NCBI GenBank assembly: GCA_021234535.1
Contig: CM037848.1
Coordinates: forward strand, 15,517,444-15,581,443
Length of the DNA: 64,000 bases
Reading direction: 5' to 3'
Source of the DNA: Stichopus chloronotus
Taxonomy: Eukaryota > Echinodermata > Holothuroidea > Aspidochirotida > Stichopodidae
Part shown: positions 37,913 to 61,789 of the stretch, piece after piece
How the letters are laid out: each line of letters starts with the position of its first letter
How positions within the stretch are numbered: position 1 is the stretch's first letter
The notes under the pieces: model-generated
Databases searched by the model: none
The model's input: the letters and a program-made list of their open reading frames with translations, nothing else
What the model was told of the DNA's origin: nothing
Program-made: the position numbers and the translations under genes

Positions 37913-40528
37913 CGTGAGGTCGGTCGTGCATTGCATACTCTACAGCCGGCCGGTAACTGCAACCCTAGTGCGCAACCTACATTTTTTGTAGATTAATATT
38001 GAAAATTGGTCTTACGGGGACAAGACATTTTCTTTTCACACTTACCCCGGGGAAATGGGGCAACTAATCTGGCGGTTCGGTAGACTCCAAAGAAAATTTA
38101 GGCCAATGAAAAATGATGCATTATGGAGATGAGTCTATACGGTGATTTTTGAAGTTATACGGTCTGTTAAATTGTCTCTTCCATTTTTGTAATTCGTCAT
38201 TTATCTTAGTCCCGTGTTTTTATTTTTTATAGTAAACGTAACAAAAATGTAATCGCACGTATAGATGTCGGTTTTTGGGTGGATTTTAAGTTATTATTTT
38301 GTGCGCATGTGTGTGCGCGTGTGACATGCATAGTATGTCGCCATAAAGGTCTATGAGCGTAAGAGAGGAATTAATTTAACATGACATCTCATTTCTGCGT
38401 TTGAGCAGTTACGTATAAAGAGACCCTTTTTTTCAGATTATGTGTGTCAAGAACCGACAAGTGTCTTTACATTGCAGTATAGTGCAATATAACGGTTAAT
38501 GATTCTTACGCAGGAAAAGATTCACCGTAATTCCACGATAATTTTAATAGCAGGAATACATATATGAGAATTTTTAATTCGAAACAGAGAACAAGCAAGG
38601 TTTTTCTTTTTCAACCAGTGATAGTCCTTACTGCTAAGTAAGAAAATCAGTTTTTTACATATTCATATATGATCACGTGATTTTTTTGAAGGTGTTAAAG
38701 AAGGTACGTCAGAGGCATGGGCGTCCATCAGTCGATCAGTACGCCAGGTGCCAACTGATGATGGTCCCCCCCCCCCCCCACTTAGATAGAGTCCAGAAAA
38801 ATATGCGACTCTGATGCAATTACACTGCTGCCCTCAACCCTTCCCGCCTTTCTTCCAGGCACACACGTCTGGCTACGTCTATTTTCGGAGTGAAGTCTTA
38901 CACCAGATGTCCCCCCTCCCCGATTTCAATATCAAATTGAAGTCCATGATCATTTTTTTTAAAGGAGCCTACGTAAAGATGTGACCCATTTCAAGTTTTA
39001 AGAAAGCGTCATATGACTGAGTTAATACAGTATAAGAAAATTATTTTCTCTGTCGGTGGGGTGGGGGTGAGCATTTGAAGCTCTGAATGGGTGTGATCTG
39101 ACGGCCTTTCATTTAATGTCCCTCATGTGTACTCAGAGTGACATAATAAAATGTAGTGATTAAACGTGACCCTGTTAATTGCTTTCAAAATAAAAAGCCT
39201 GCAAGAAAAATAGTCTGACCGATGTGAATGTGCAGTTCCTCACAATTACACTGTGCTGTAACCTTGAACACTTGTGATAACCTTTAACCTATTCTTTTGT
39301 TCATCATTATGTTGCCGTTAGGCAATGCTCCTCTGCTTACACACTACCGGTAGGTCATGACAACTAAATACTCCAGAGGCTGCAATCATATCGATGCCTG
39401 ATTGGACAACTTTTGTCCAAATAACAGTGGGTGGGGAGGGGGGTGGTCAGAAGAAGACGTGAGACAATGTTATAACATATCACCTACGTCAAATAGTGAA
39501 TAAAAAAGACATAAACCGTAAGCATGGATTGAGATAGAAACAGGAAAACGTACAAAATATGGTACAGTTAATTTGATTGTAACGTTTAGAAACACATGAT
39601 ATATGCACACAAAGACACGTTGCAGTCACGTTGAAACCATTGCCGTACATGTTTGCTGACTGAAGGCCTACACGAAATTTGCACAGAAAAGAAAACCGCA
39701 TCATTGCCATGCGTAGCGGCGAAATAAATCCAAAGATGATGGTACCTGCATGTTGTAGGAATCGCGTTGACCAGTATCAGAAATCAGATACACGTGACGA
39801 TTTACGGGGGCTCTTAACAGTCAAAGGAAGTGAACTGACTATCTGGTTGTATGAAAAAGAGAGAAAACTGCTTTGCAAATCTCCCACAGTGTATACATCC
39901 GACAATAAGGACAATACTGATTTGATATCAGTGATAGTGGAGCAGGCCCATAGCTAGACTAACCAGTTGGGAGGGGGCACATCAATGTTGGGGTTTTGCC
40001 GGCTGGGGAGGGGTGTCCCCCTTCCTTTTCAAAAGTGTTGTTCCTTTTTAAGGGTTCTAGATTCAAAATAGTGCAAGGTTTCCATCTTTTCTGACTGTTT
40101 TAGTTTTGAAAGAAAGCTTACGAAAGCTTATTTCATTGCAAACTACCTCTGATTTCCTTTCTTATTTTTTCTGTGTTATATCTATTGATTGTTTTTCAAG
40201 TTTGTTTCTTTACCCTTTAGTTGTGCTTGTATTTTGTTCGCCTTCTTGTCTCTTCAAGGGGCGTCAACCTTCAAAAACTCCTAGGAGCTTCAGTTGTCAC
40301 TTCTCAATCTCATCTCATCCTCTCATCTATTACCTTCCTTTTTCCACAATATGTAACATTCTTTATGTTACTGATTGTATTTAGTTACTACATTATTGTC
40401 ATTCATTTTGATTGAAATAAAGTTACTCTGAACTGAATTGTGTTTATATTCCAAAGAAGTAGGACCTTTAATTGATTTTTTTCGAGGGGGCACTTGCCCC
40501 CTTGTGCCCCCTCTATCTAAATGCCTGA
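37913..40528. other. intergenic, no gene seen
   Basis: Holds a C run at 38766-38779 and G-rich patches near 39058 and 39430. At 39943 a CAGGCCCATAGCTAG fragment resembles a transposon end, and C/G-rich sequence near 40487-40511 resembles the inner end of such elements, but no matched pair was found. The 92-codon frame at 39679-39957 is unassigned. Confidence 0.4.
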
Positions 40529-40743
40529 CAGTGGCGTAACTAGGATTTTTTTTCCACTGGGATGAGGGTGACAAAGCTATGAAAATTCCCTCATTTTTGT
40601 CAAGGCTACGTGGGTCCGGCTTGATCTTAAAAGTGAGGGTGGCATGGATGTGGCGTAAGCTAGTCAGAGCCTGAAGTTGCATCCCTTAGGGTCGCATCTC
40701 TTCCCTTCCCACCCCCCCCCCCCCGCCATTAACTACGCCACTG
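40529..40743. mobile_element. small CAGTGGCG-ended (hAT-like) element
   Basis: Left end CAGTGGCGTAAC (40529-40540). The right end at 40732-40743 reads CAGTGGCGTAGT on the opposite strand. The body is 215 bp, with a 13-nt C run just inside the right end. Flanking 8-mers atgcctga and atggagtc do not match well, so the target duplication is lost or the copy is rearranged. Ends match those of the 3134-3797 element. Confidence 0.5.
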
Positions 40744-53002
<12,259 letters not shown>

Positions 53003-53529
53003 CACACCACAAGATCAAAAGTTGCGGTGAAAGTATACGTGTCACAAACTTTACCTAACTAATTATCTCATGAAGATTGCCGTGCAACTGTCTCGGTTGT
53101 TGCTTTGCCGTTTCCCTTTTCCAACTTTGATCTTTACTCATACCTTTTATGTTCTTTCTTTCGAAGCTGGGAGTTCGCCGTGTTATCAGTTCACTGTATA
53201 GATACCCCGTTGAGCATGTCGTGTTCCGTTACGACCCCCGTGGTTTGAAGGCTATAGCACACGATTTATCGGCTATGGAGAATTGGAAACTGTAACAATT
53301 TTGTGCACCCTCGACTCCCGTCGTGTCAGAAACGATCAAACTTACCTAAGTCGATTACACGAACCACAAAGACAAAAAAAAAAGAAGAAAAAATGTTGGC
53401 AGTTGTGAAGGGCCAGCTGTGATGGCGTAAGGTGACGTATTGGAAATGCATTTTGTTCAAACAATTCGAAAAGTTGGCAAATAAGCCGACTAAACAAACA
53501 AGGTCTCCAAATGTGAGATTGTTGAGGTA

Positions 53530-54300
53530 ATGACGTCATTAAAATAGGAGGAAACACGTGATTACGATACTGGTTACGAGTCCGAGGAAACGTTTTCTTC
53601 CACTTTAAAAGCAACTAAATTGAATGATACTATTCAACGTAACTCATAGTCCAGAAGGGTATACAAGTATGATACTGACGTCATCATGGAAAACCTTACC
53701 TGTGGTCACATTTGGTTTATTGGTGAACATTTCTTCTGTTTGAGATCAATTCCGCCTGATACCGCACTCACGTCCTTCATCTTCCCCCCCCCCCCCCCCG
53801 CATTGCATGTAATACATTCATGCTATAGGTCCCATATCTAGTATAACTGATGACTTCTAAATGTATATTCTATACTTTCAAAAGGACCCCCATCCCCTAC
53901 ATCACCACCTATACCCTAACCCCACGGCAATAACTCTAATCTAAATCAACTCCCTGCAGGTTACTCGGGCTGACGATTCTTTGTTTACAATACATGAGCT
54001 CTCACTGTTTCGTCTTCTTAAGATGACACATGAAGTTTGTTTGAAAGTACTTTAAGATTAACGTGACAAGCTGTTTGTGTCGGCCTCTCCGTGGTATGGA
54101 TTTCATCACGCTGTCGTTACGCACACAGACCCCGTGATGAGGTGCAATAAAAACAACGGTGTAATGTTTTATTAAGTGTACATACTTGATTATGTCATGT
54201 AGCGTTTAACTGATTAATTCGAAGAGTATCATTTTCATAGTTGATCAGAGTAACTCTTTTGCAAGGGAGACACAATGACAAACTCCAACAGATGACGTCA
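53530..54300. promoter_or_regulatory. three full CRE octamers upstream of the receptor gene
   Basis: TGACGTCA at 53530-53537, 53676-53683 and 54293-54300, with a CACGTG E-box at about 53555. They lie 0.5 to 1.3 kb upstream of the first p75NTR-like exon, so they could belong to its promoter or to an unseen gene on the other strand. A 16-nt C run lies between them at 53784-53799. Confidence 0.35.
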
Positions 54301-54646
54301 TGTTCATCCAATGCCTTCAAACTAATGTCAACTCACTGGCCAAACTAAGGAATCGTCTTTACCGTTCTCAATGTTATTTTTTTTTTCTCTTTATAAAAAG
54401 GGATGGGTGGGGTTCAAAGAGCACGAAAAAGCTCGCTGTTTTTCTTCAAGATTATGGATCCATCGGTTTTGTACAATTGCCTTAAACAATGGGATACCTC
54501 AATGTTTGGACTTTCTGAAATTCGTCGCATTATCAAACATGCAGGGAGCTCTCAGTGCGGTTGTGTTTTCTAATTCACAATCTCTTCTCTGTTGATTTGT
54601 TTTAATTTGTGTACGTCTTATTAAAATTTTGAATCGTGTGCAAAGA

Positions 54647-54677
54647 GGGGGTGGGGTGGGGTGGGGTGGGGAAGGGG
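54647..54677 (+). repeat. (GGGGT)n tract
   Basis: Five G runs of four or five spaced by single T bases, then AA and a sixth run. It can form a G-quadruplex, and it also resembles a cluster of GC/GT-box (KLF/SP-type) sites. It lies just upstream of the candidate first exon of the receptor gene, next to a TATA-like ATATATTTAA (about 54681-54690). Confidence 0.6.
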
Positions 54678-54762
54678 TGAATATATTTAACTGTGATGGT
54701 ACACTTTCTCATTGTTGCTAATGATGATGATGAGAGGGCGAGGGTTCATTTTTTAATTATTC

Positions 54763-54837
54763 ATGATGTCGATTGCGATTATTTTGATAATTTTCATCAT
54801 TCCTTCAACAAAATCAATACGCATGAGTAGTGAATTG
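54763..54837 (+). CDS. candidate signal-peptide exon of the p75NTR-like gene
   Basis: An ATG frame of 25 codons starting MMSIAIILIIFIIPSTKS. It has the hydrophobic core and small-residue end of a signal peptide, with cleavage plausible after Lys17-Ser18. A GT at 54838 leaves phase 0, which is what the next exon needs. The intron would be only 40 nt (54838-54877) and the donor GTATCG is weak. AT-rich DNA often encodes such hydrophobic stretches by chance, so a more distant first exon is equally possible. Confidence 0.25.
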
Positions 54838-54877
54838 GTATCGTAATTCCATTATTCTTTCTTTTATTCTCTTCCAG

Positions 54878-55391
54878 ATAATGGAAGTTGTTTCTTCCAC
54901 AACGATGATTCCGCAATGTCGAAGTGGGAAGTACATCGACGGCGGGCACTGCTGCGAAAGCTGTCCGGCGGGAGAGGGGGCTATATCGATTTGTAGTGGA
55001 GTAAGCAATACCAAATGTGAACCTTGTCGAGAGAATGTAACTTTTTCAGACGATTGGGGCATAGCGCCTTGCAGACAATGTACTGAATGTAATACTGATG
55101 AAGTAACTGTAAGAAGATGTAACTTAACACACGATTCGACATGTCGATGCAAAGTGGGTCTTTTTCGCAAAAATGGCGGCGGTTGCAGTCAATGTAACGT
55201 GTGTCCGCCTGGATACGGAACCATTCAGCCGTGTACCTTTTTAGAAGATATTATGTGTGAACGATGCGTGCCGCTTAAGACTTATTCAGATGTCGTTACC
55301 AGGGCAACTATGTGCAAACCTTGCAAGAAATGCGGAAGAGGTTCCTATGTACTAGAAAACTGTACTGTATATTCAGATACCGTCTGTTCAG
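54878..55391 (+). CDS. NGFR: p75NTR-like ectodomain exon (four CRDs)
   Basis: 514 nt after a strong TTATTCTCTTCCAG acceptor, ending TCAG|GTAAGT. It encodes all 24 CRD cysteines without interruption. Potential N-glycosylation sites are Asn52 (NVT), Asn81 (NLT) and Asn160 (NCT). The in-frame sequence upstream of the acceptor has no ATG before a stop, so the exon either starts at the well-placed ATG 54881 (ATAATGG, purine at -3 and G at +4) or is spliced to a signal-peptide exon. The latter is expected for a receptor. Confidence 0.92.
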
Positions 55392-58300
55392 GTAAGTATT
55401 TGATGACGTCAGTCAGTTTTTGAGATTCATGTTCTTATCAACAATTTAGGGTGACTTGGAAATTCTCGTAACATATTATTCAATTTGGCTAAAGAATCAC
55501 AAACGCAACAACAACAGTACTCGTTACCATGGTTACCATTTCTTAAGATTCGGAACTGCAAAAAGCTTACTTAAAATTAATAAACAAGTTTTTTTCGCGA
55601 CGAAAGTTTACTTCCCAAGTAAAACATTCCAAGCCGTATGGAATTATCTGGTTACTATACCAAAACCAGGATTTCAGTCTGACTGATGGGTCTAAAATTT
55701 AAAAGAAAAAAGAGGAAGAACAAAGTGTACCACCTACTCACTTTAATTTTTTTCTGAATCTGGTACTTTACTAGAATATTCTGGTAGAACGCTTACACTG
55801 ACTCGAATTTTTAACTTCGTTCTAAACTTGCTTTAATTTTTTAGGTGTTTTTCTAACTTTTAAACTTCTCATACTTTGATGAGCGCATTCTCTCTGTGGG
55901 GGAAATAAAGCACATTACTTTGACAAAAGATGGTTTCAAAGTTTTGACCCTGCGTAAATCAAATTTGCATGTTTTCTTGCCTAAGCATGCACCTCTACTA
56001 AATGCAAGCTACAAAAACAGTGTTATCGTAATTTACATTCATTTTCAATCAGCAGTTTAACCGTGGTCAGACAGTTTCGTAAAGTTTCCTTACAATCCAT
56101 CAAATTCCGTAAAAATGTCCCTGAATTTTTGCATGCAAGTATCTGTTTGCTTTACATGATTTCTGGTGCTGCTGTGCCACGGGCCCACAAAACCACCGCA
56201 GTCGTTGGAATTTAAAAGCCTAAAACCGTACATAGAACGATATGCTGCTGATATGCACATATGGAAATATAATTTAATTTGTTGAATTGGGCTAAACTAA
56301 AACGACAATACAAGAACGTCCTGTTGCGATTTTTTCGGTTAAAGCTTCAGGGACCATTCGTGTCATCCAAACCACACGTAACATTGTAACATCCAAGCCT
56401 CCTCTTGTGGTAATGTCCCGACTCGCTCATCCGAAATAATGGCGAGGAGGTTATAGGGTTATTATTGACTTAGCGCGGCATGAGTGGCACCTGTATGTAT
56501 GTATGTTTGTATGTATGTATGTTTGTATGTATGTATGTTTGTATGTATTTATGTATGTGTATATATATATATCTATATATGTATATATATATATATGTAT
56601 GTATGTATATATATATATATGTATGTATGTATATACATATATTCTCTCATATTTTTTCATATTTCTCACACTCAATGTGAAGACTGGGAAGAGGCTGGTG
56701 CATGAATCAATTTTAACGAAGTATAGTTCCTTGGTTCGCGATATTGGTGGATCAGGTTTATTGTAGTGACGGTGCCGCCTCCCGTTTTGTTTATTTAAAT
56801 GTCTGTCAACTTGCCAACACTCTCATTCAATTTACTCACCCCACACATTCTATTACCGGTACTTTGTCTTTCTCTGCAGTCAGTCTCCAGTTTTGTGGGC
56901 GCAAAAACCAACATTTTATGAGAACAGATAAAACCTTGAACCACAAACACTTAAAAAAAAGTCTATCAGTCGAGATTTAAGGCATCTCGCAATTCCACTA
57001 ACTCATGTTTTATGTTCTACAGTCCCGTAAATCTTTCCACGACTCTCGTTATATCTGCTTGCATTTGCGAATAAAGCTCGTGTGATGTATATATGTGGAT
57101 CAATATTAACCTCTTGGTGACATTTGATTGAATTATGCATCCGCTCGGTAAAAAAAAACAAAAAAAACACATGTACACACAGCAGAGCAATACGTATGAT
57201 TACTACTCCAATAGTTAAAACGGTGCAAGACACACTCGATAGAGTTATTGAGTTATTTTCAGATAAAAGTCAACCGAAACTAGTTGCGATGCAATTGTCG
57301 TTGTCCATGACCAGTATCAAAGTTTGCAAAAACCATTTTCTCATAAAACAGTGAGCTGTCGTAAAAACGGAAGACAGCACAGTAACGTGCAAATAATTAC
57401 AAACATACACGGCATCGCATTATGAAACATATCAGAAACTGTACCGACGAGCCAGCCAGTAAAATGGATTCAATTGTTTACCGTGATAGGGTCAGTCCTT
57501 TCCACAGTCGACTGTTTCTGTACTGCTGCCAAATATCTTCCAGTTTGTAATTATCCTTTTCTGCCATGCTAGTTGTCATGTCGATCTGTTTTTTTGTTTT
57601 TTTTTGGTGAAGAACTCAGACCGTCCAAAACAAGAGGCCGTAGAATGCAAGATTTTTCCTGCCCTAATGGCGGCCACTTCACCATCATTTCGTCTTTCTC
57701 TTTACCTTACTTTGAAGAAACAATACTTTGGGGATGCAAAACGGGCCGGGGGGGGGGGGGGCGGGGTTGAAATACCTGATGGTGGCTGCAAAGTCACTAT
57801 ACTTTCAGCTAGTTAATAAAATTTAGATGAAATTTCTTTGATGTTTAAAGCTCCAGAATCGGGCATTTGTTTGTCGGTGTGATGGTTGTTTTATTAAAAC
57901 TTGTATTTATTAGTATGATCCAGTTAGAAAACCAAAAACCTAGTTGTATTTACGACGACCCAAAGCCGAAGCTGTATCTACGTGATAATCTTTTTATTTC
58001 GTTTCTCAACAGCGCCACCACATCGCAAACTCACGCCAACCCCGTTGCCAGGAGCCACTGGAAGGCCATATCATCCTGGCGTCAGCATCGTTCCTCTCTA
58101 TTGCGTACTTCTCGCAGCCATTGTCATTGGCCTGTTAATTTATGTTTTGTTTAAAAGATGGTCATTTCATCAAATCAAATTGAGAGCATCGCAAAAAATG
58201 GTCAGGTGAGTGGATTTATTTCCTTCTCTATAAATAGCAAACGACGGCACTGATGGTGCAGAAGCTCATAGCTGAACACGCTGCAGTCGCACCACTAACA

Positions 58301-61300
58301 AAGCATCACGATGAGCAACCACTACTTTGCGATATTTCACAAAAATGACACTAGGGAGCATCTTGGGCCTTGGACTCGAAGTTGCTGTATACACTGAACG
58401 TACCACTATAGAGTGTCATTATGACGTACCCTCAACATTATAGAAAAGTAGAATAGAAAGTAGCAAACATTTGCAGAATTCTATAAAATGTGTCGAAAGG
58501 GGTTCACAGGGGACCCTGGACCAATACGTCCAGACAAAATAATGCACAGATCATTAACCAAGCCTCATTATGACATGCCGTCAACTCAAGAGTCGTCTTG
58601 TGCGGAGTTTGTGTTCCTGCTGTTAGGGGCTTCTGTTATGTTGTTATAAGATCTGTTGTTGATTTGTTGCAAGATCTGTGTGGCAACACGTTGATTAATA
58701 AACATGTTCGGTTTTTCTAATTTTTCTCCATGCAAGGAGCCTTTCTTTCATATTTGAAAAGGAAGGTCACTATTCAGTATCATTACAAACTAAGTACTCT
58801 ACTTAAGTGTGCAGGCAGGTTGCCTTCAGTAATTGACTAAAACAGCAAAGCGGATTCAGTCTTCACAATTCCACTAATTACCCCAAACTACTTCTACTAG
58901 TTTGTCTTAGAGTCAAAATTGACCAAAGTGAGCCAGCAATGAAAAATTAGTAACTTTTTTGGAACAAATAAAGATAAACCAGCGAGTGGAATACTAATTT
59001 TATGCAAGGTTAACGTGATTGTGTGCGTAGCAAAAAAAGTAAAAACATTGAAATTTCATGTCCAAAAGTTTAGTTAGGCTACTAGAGGAACCATTCAGAC
59101 AATTTGGGAAAATAAGTAGGTTTTAAATGTTTAACTCTGTCGTATGATTTCAAATTCCTCTGACGTAACGACAAAATACGATAATGTAGTGTTTAACAGT
59201 TTTCATTCAAATAAACCATGTGCTTTTTTGAACAAGCCAATGGAGACTGTACTAGTGTTGAATATTCAGTTAGACAAACAACTCAAGATCATTGACCCCT
59301 CATTGATGTCATCAGATTGTAGGTTATTTGTAAATAACAGAGCTTCCTTTCACCAAATACTACAATTCGATGCGAACCAAGGAGCCGCGACTTGAGTAGT
59401 ATGTTTTTGATACACCAATGAGCGGCCAATCCTCACATGATATCATACATGTTTCAGCCTGCACTCTTGCATATTCATTATGTAAGCGCTTAAAGTAGGA
59501 ATTAATTTTCGATTATGATGTCTGTTTTTTTTTTCTGCTGTTTTAAAGGGAAATAAGGCGTTTGTTTTACAGAAAACAACCATAGATTTAAAAGCAGTGT
59601 TTGTAAAGGTAGCATGACAGTTTATTCAAAATAAGGAAGGACCGTATCCTTCTTTTCAAGAAGTAAGTTTCTCATAGATAGAAATTCAGTTATTTGTTGC
59701 TAAACAATTATTTGTTCACCCAAACTTTTAAAAATTCAAATGATGCATCTTCCGCTACTCACCAGATGCATGATGTTTTGAGGAGATGAAGCTCTTACAA
59801 AATGTTGAGTGGTTAGACTTAATGGTTTAACAATGATTAAAGCTATTTTCTTCGTATCACATGTTGGTATATTCTAAACGCCCTATTTCCCTTTAAGCCA
59901 ATCCCTTTGTTTTTTAAGTAGTTACTGCCATTTTCGTTCATATGAAGACTTATTCCGTCCATGCACAACTGCGTGTGTACATTTAAAAATAAAGAAAAAG
60001 CTAAAATTAAACATACTCTTATTTTTCTGGTTTTCCTGTACAAACGCAATCACTTTAAATTTTCGTCAACCAAAGTAATTTAATTTGCTTTAAAGTGGAA
60101 CAAACGGATACGTTACTGTCGCACCTTTCAAATCTAACGACGCGGAAGTGAAATATGACTGTTGTCAAGTTAATGAGTATCACTGTTAGCCTTTTATATT
60201 ACTCGGTATGTATCTCCTCGTTGTTCACGCCCTCTCCTTCCCCTTCTACGTTCAGAGTACAACTGTGTTATATTGTGCATGATCTTAACGCTAGGCCATA
60301 AAATTAATGCGAAAGGTTTGCACTCTTGTCTTTGCAAAGTGAGTGAAGTGAAAAGAAATGGCCACATTCTGTTAATTGTTTATATTTCTTGTGGTGAAAA
60401 AGAAACAAAAATTAACCCCTTCCCGCACCCCCCAAGAAAACCAGAAGAGCACACGGTTATGAAACCATGGGTGCATGTTATAAGGAGTGTGTGTTTGAGA
60501 TTTCCAACTTTGTAAAGATGAATTAAAATATATCAACTAGGGAAAGTAACAAGCTATTTTTGTTAATTATTTATTTGAATTTGCTAAAATTTATCTATAC
60601 TTTTCCCAACAGATCCAACACTAGTTCAACAGATATAGAGAAAAACCGAGACAATTATAACGGAAGTGAAGTACTGACAGCCACGACTTACACAGGACCG
60701 TCTTCATACGTTGTTGCAACTGTTTCACCGTCCACAAATGGTAATTTCATGCATCCGTATAAGCTCTGAGTCATTTTAGTGAATGCACGTATTAAAGAAG
60801 CTAAAAAAATTAAGTAAAACAACGACATGTTGTAAAATCTAAGTTGTTTGGAGAGGCCATATCACTATTGGATCTTGTTTATAGCAAATTCTGAAGTAAC
60901 CCGGATGCTACTACTCCATGGGTATGGTACTATAAACACACTAGAAGAATTGATCGTAACCTATTGAACTTTGCTATCTTGTATTAATTACGTTTTTACA
61001 TATAGAAAGTAGTCAACGGCATGCGGTCCGGGTGATACAATGGGGTTTAAAAGGAGTGAGGGTTTTTGAATGAATACATTACTGCAAAGCAAAGCCTATA
61101 TCACAAATGCATAACCTCCTTCGAATCGTGAATTAAAAAAACTAAAATAAAAAAAAATTGCACTTAATAGCATTGTTAATGTTCATTCTTTTCGTTTTGG
61201 GATTTTTTTAGGTAAGCCATATTCATTTTGTTTGTTTCCGTGAAGCTCAAATTTCCATTTTTGAAGAAAATCTTTGACCGATATTTTATTTATACTGATA

Positions 61301-61674
61301 TTTTGTTTATATTGGTCTCAACGTACATGTCACGTGTTTTTTTTTCTCTGTGTTCTGTTTTTACAGTACCCCCTACGACTCTTTACAAAGAACTACACTC
61401 CGACCGAAAAATGGAACTGGAAGAAAAACTGTTGATAACTAGGAATGGTAAAGATTGGCGCGCCCTTTGTATCCAGTTGAATTTCACGGAATCGGAAAAA
61501 GAGGACTTTGGCAAGTCGAAAGACGGACATCTTAATCCAGCGCGCAGTATGCTCCATCAGTGGCAGTCACGTGAGGGAACCATGGCAACAGTAAAAGTCT
61601 TATCGAAAGCTTTAATTGATATTCAAAGGAGAGACTTAGCAGATTTGATATTACCAAATAATGACACCTTATGA
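54878..61674 (+). CDS. NGFR: p75 neurotrophin receptor-like death receptor (TNFRSF16 type)
   Basis: Exons 54878-55391, 58013-58205, 60613-60740 and 61367-61674 join in frame (phases 0, 1, 2, 1) to 379 residues counted from the ATG at 54881, without a signal peptide (human p75NTR has 427). Four cysteine-rich domains, each with six Cys, span 13-46, 49-88, 90-126 and 129-169. A Pro/Thr-rich stalk (171-193) leads to the membrane segment 196-217 and FKRW. A linker follows (221-292), then a death domain (about 293-374) with conserved [31 protein letters not shown]. In vertebrates this family binds neurotrophins and signals apoptosis or survival through the death domain. The TM sequence and the CRD2/CRD4 pattern (VTFSD, TYSD, CKPC) point to p75NTR rather than Fas or TNFR1. 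The ligand here is unknown. Confidence 0.92.
55392..58012 (+). other. intron between CRD and TM exons
   Basis: 2.62 kb. It holds a CRE octamer just inside the donor (55404-55411), the (GTAT/TA)n microsatellite at 56492-56643 and a 14-nt G run at 57748-57761. The frames it contains have no recognised domain. Confidence 0.75.
56492..56643 (+). repeat. (GTAT)n/(TA)n compound microsatellite
   Basis: GTAT and GTTT tetramers for about 70 bases, then (TA)n interspersed with GTATGTATGT blocks. The ORFs of 66 to 87 codons over it are artefacts of the repeat. Confidence 0.85.
58013..58205 (+). CDS. NGFR: p75NTR-like stalk and transmembrane exon
   Basis: 193 nt between a TTTCTCAACAG acceptor and an AG|GTGAGT donor, encoding residues 171-235. 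The stalk is about 23 residues, rich in Pro and Thr. The membrane segment reads [20 protein letters not shown] and is followed by KRW and basic residues, the classic stop-transfer. The Cys at the outer leaflet and the A-x3-G spacing match vertebrate p75NTR. Confidence 0.93.
58206..60612 (+). other. intron between TM and linker exons
   Basis: 2.41 kb containing the TTAA-type MITE copy 2 (59543-59896). No alternative exon was recognised. Confidence 0.75.
59543..59896. mobile_element. TTAA-type MITE, copy 2 (intact ends)
   Basis: TTAA at 59543-59546 and 59893-59896. The left end AGGGAAATAAGGCGTTT and the right end read on the other strand (AGGGAAATAGGGCGTTT) differ at one of 17 bases. The 346-bp body has no coding capacity. 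It aligns along most of its length with 12785-13132. The TTAA duplication suggests mobilisation by a piggyBac-type transposase. Confidence 0.75.
60613..60740 (+). CDS. NGFR: p75NTR-like cytoplasmic linker exon
   Basis: 128 nt after CTTTTCCCAACAG, ending AATG|GTAATT. It encodes a Ser/Thr/Asn-rich, low-hydrophobicity linker (236-277) with no recognisable motif. It is assigned because it alone joins the TM exon (phase 2) to the death-domain exon (phase 1) in frame. Vertebrate p75NTR also has a separate exon for this flexible region. Confidence 0.8.
61367..61674 (+). CDS. NGFR: p75NTR-like death-domain exon
   Basis: 308 nt after a TTCTGTTTTTACAG acceptor, running to TGA at 61672-61674. Residues 293-374 fit the six-helix death domain: [14 protein letters not shown], the [11 protein letters not shown] turn, [23 protein letters not shown] and RRDLADLIL. 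The protein ends in Asp-Thr-Leu. This fits a class III PDZ-binding end, unlike the Ser-Pro-Val end of human p75NTR. Confidence 0.94.
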
Positions 61675-61765
61675 TGTATCGAGTATATTTTATCTGAAGC
61701 CTTCTGGGACGAAGTTCGTTCGACGGAGAAAAAACCTGAGACATATTTTTAAATAACTTTTGTGA

Positions 61766-61771
61766 AATAAA
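61766..61771 (+). terminator. poly(A) signal of the p75NTR-like gene
   Basis: AATAAA 92 nt after the stop codon, the first canonical hexamer, giving a 3' UTR of about 110-120 nt. Confidence 0.7.
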
Positions 61772-61789
61772 TGTTGTGAAAACTTCACT

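Noticed and set aside
54830..54880. Extending the receptor frame upstream to 54830, giving a hydrophobic N-terminus
   Set aside because: That frame starts at GTG, not ATG, directly after an in-frame stop. The hydrophobic residues are the polypyrimidine tract of a strong splice acceptor (TTCTCTTCCAG).
54814..55170. 118-codon minus-strand frame
   Set aside because: It lies wholly opposite the cysteine-rich-domain exon and has no domain of its own; it is a shadow of the real gene.
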